From Colimorpha sp045597845 (lineage in GTDB: Bacteria; Bacteroidota; Bacteroidia; Bacteroidales; P3): a stretch of DNA of 16,907 nt. Under the pieces are notes generated by a model. It was not told the DNA's origin. It ran no database searches and saw nothing but the letters and a program-made list of their open reading frames with translations. Shown here piece after piece: positions 16,023-16,907 of this stretch. Position 1 is the first letter of the stretch, and the number at the start of each line of letters is the position of its first letter. The DNA lies in NCBI GenBank assembly GCA_045597845.1, contig JAZLKZ010000131.1, positions 1-16,907 on the forward strand, given 5' to 3'. The position numbers and the translations under genes were made by a program.

Positions 16023-16030
16023 CCCCCCCC
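16023..16030 (+). repeat. Homopolymeric C8 tract before hsdM
   Basis: Eight consecutive C fill most of the 11 nt between the stop of the nuclease gene and the hsdM ATG. Such tracts are prone to slipped-strand changes, and a change here would alter the spacing that governs ribosome hand-over or initiation at hsdM. Confidence 0.9.
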
Positions 16031-16032
16031 TT

Positions 16033-16907
16033 ATGCCCGTCAACAACATCATCAAACGAATACAGAACATCATGCGCTCCGATGCCGGTATCAACGGCGA
16101 CGCACAGCGCATTGAACAGATGACCTGGATGTTTTTCCTGAAAGTGTATGACACGCAGGAGGAAACCTGGGAGTATAAAGCACATAAGGACAAGAAAGAG
16201 TATGTCAGCATTATTCCCGAGCCACTGCGGTGGCGCAACTGGGCTATCGACAACAAAGACGGCAACGCCCTCACCGGCGACGCTCTGCTGAACTTCATCA
16301 ACAATGCCCTCTTCCCCGTCATCAAAGGTCAGAACGTGGAATACGACGGACAAAAAATCAAGGGCATTGCGGTGACCGCCGACACGCCACGATCCAAAAG
16401 CATCGTGCCAGAGACTTTCGCCGACCTCAACCAGTATATGAAAGACGGCACCCTGCTCCGACAGGTGGTGAACATCGTGAACGAAATCGAGTTCGATGAT
16501 GCGGAAGACCGCCACACCTTCGGCGACATCTACGAGGGCATCCTCAAGGACTTGCAGTCGGCGGGCAATGCGGGCGAGTTCTATACGCCGCGCGCCCTCA
16601 CCGACTTCATCGTGAAAATGCTTAACCCGCAACTGGGCGAAACCTTCGGCGACTTCACCTCCGGCACGGGCGGGTTCCTCACCTCCGCACTCAACCACCT
16701 CGCCCCACAGGTGAAATCGGCCGCCGACAACGACAAACTGCAACGCGCCGCCGTGGGCCAAGAGTGGAAGCCACTCCCGTATCTGCTGAGCATCACCAAC
16801 CTGCTGCTGCACGACATTGAAGCGCCCAACATCCGCCATTGCGACTCGCTCGGCACCAACGTGAGCGACTTCAAGGAGAGCGACCGCGTGGATGTCATCG
16901 GGATGAA
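16033..16907 (+). CDS. hsdM: Type I DNA adenine methyltransferase subunit HsdM (3' partial)
   Basis: N-terminal 291 residues of the modification subunit, which with HsdS transfers methyl groups from SAM to adenine in the recognition site and is also needed for restriction. Residues about 5-165 are the HsdM N-terminal helical domain (QRIEQMTWMFFLKVYD; FGDIYEGILKDLQ). GEFYTPR at 181-187 is the invariant entry to the methylase core. SAM motif I is GDFTSGTGGFL (206-216), with TS where the family mostly has AC or similar. GQEW (242-245) corresponds to the acidic SAM ribose contact, and LLLHDIEAPNI is typical. The window ends at DVIGM, just before the expected NPPY/F catalytic motif. No frameshift is seen. 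Translation is probably coupled to the nuclease gene 11 nt upstream. hsdS presumably follows outside the window. Confidence 0.93.
   Translation, partial: MPVNNIIKRIQNIMRSDAGINGDAQRIEQMTWMFFLKVYDTQEETWEYKAHKDKKEYVSIIPEPLRWRNWAIDNKDGNALTGDALLNFINNALFPVIKGQNVEYDGQKIKGIAVTADTPRSKSIVPETFADLNQYMKDGTLLRQVVNIVNEIEFDDAEDRHTFGDIYEGILKDLQSAGNAGEFYTPRALTDFIVKMLNPQLGETFGDFTSGTGGFLTSALNHLAPQVKSAADNDKLQRAAVGQEWKPLPYLLSITNLLLHDIEAPNIRHCDSLGTNVSDFKESDRVDVIGM

Noticed and set aside
16018..16839. 273-codon minus-strand frame opposite hsdM
   Set aside because: hsdM is clearly coded on the + strand; the minus frame is a GC-driven shadow with no known motif.
1..16907. CRISPR arrays, tRNA/rRNA genes, transposases
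   Set aside because: I looked for regularly spaced repeats, cloverleaf-like segments and transposase motifs and saw none.

Overview
The window looks like chromosomal DNA of a gut- or mouth-type Bacteroidales bacterium (Bacteroidota, Prevotella/Bacteroides-like). Evidence: a surface protein ending in a type IX secretion (T9SS) type A sorting domain; several lipoproteins with short signal peptides; TAnnTTTG (-7) promoter elements in place of sigma70 -10 boxes; almost no Shine-Dalgarno sequences; and a RuvC, NadE and Wzx-type flippase of Bacteroidales character. The species cannot be fixed from the sequence alone.

Layout. (1) 2-2995, +: the 3' part of a very large fibronectin-III/jelly-roll adhesin with a T9SS C-terminal domain, closed by a perfect-palindrome terminator. 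(2) 3193-4023: three tiny Cys-rich lipoproteins that look like divergent paralogues, two on + and one on -, converging on a 19-bp bidirectional terminator. The third sits 25 nt downstream of (3) 4049-5536, -, a polysaccharide flippase. (4) 5866-7119, +: a lipoprotein with a GH20 (beta-hexosaminidase) outline that has lost the catalytic middle of the barrel. (5) 7166-7621, -: a small outer-membrane beta-barrel protein. (6) 7779-9335, +: a two-domain NAD+ synthetase whose glutaminase domain has lost its catalytic Cys and Glu. (7) 9436-12662, -: ruvC, then a Na+-coupled NSS transporter, then a transglutaminase-like lipoprotein, probably one transcription unit. (8) 12882 to the window end, +: a type I restriction-modification locus in the order hsdR, a small predicted PD-(D/E)xK nuclease (DUF6946-like), then hsdM, which runs off the end. 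hsdS is not in the window.

How genes work together. The RM locus is a defence island: HsdM/HsdS would methylate, HsdR would translocate and cut unmethylated DNA, and the extra AT-rich nuclease gene lies inside the operon, separated from hsdM by an 8-C homopolymer that could be a phase-variation tract. The rest is mostly housekeeping (ruvC, nadE) mixed with cell-envelope genes. The most unusual points are the nuclease and poly-C tract within the RM operon, the two enzymes with eroded active sites (NadE glutaminase, GH20-like lipoprotein) and the Cys-rich mini-lipoprotein family.
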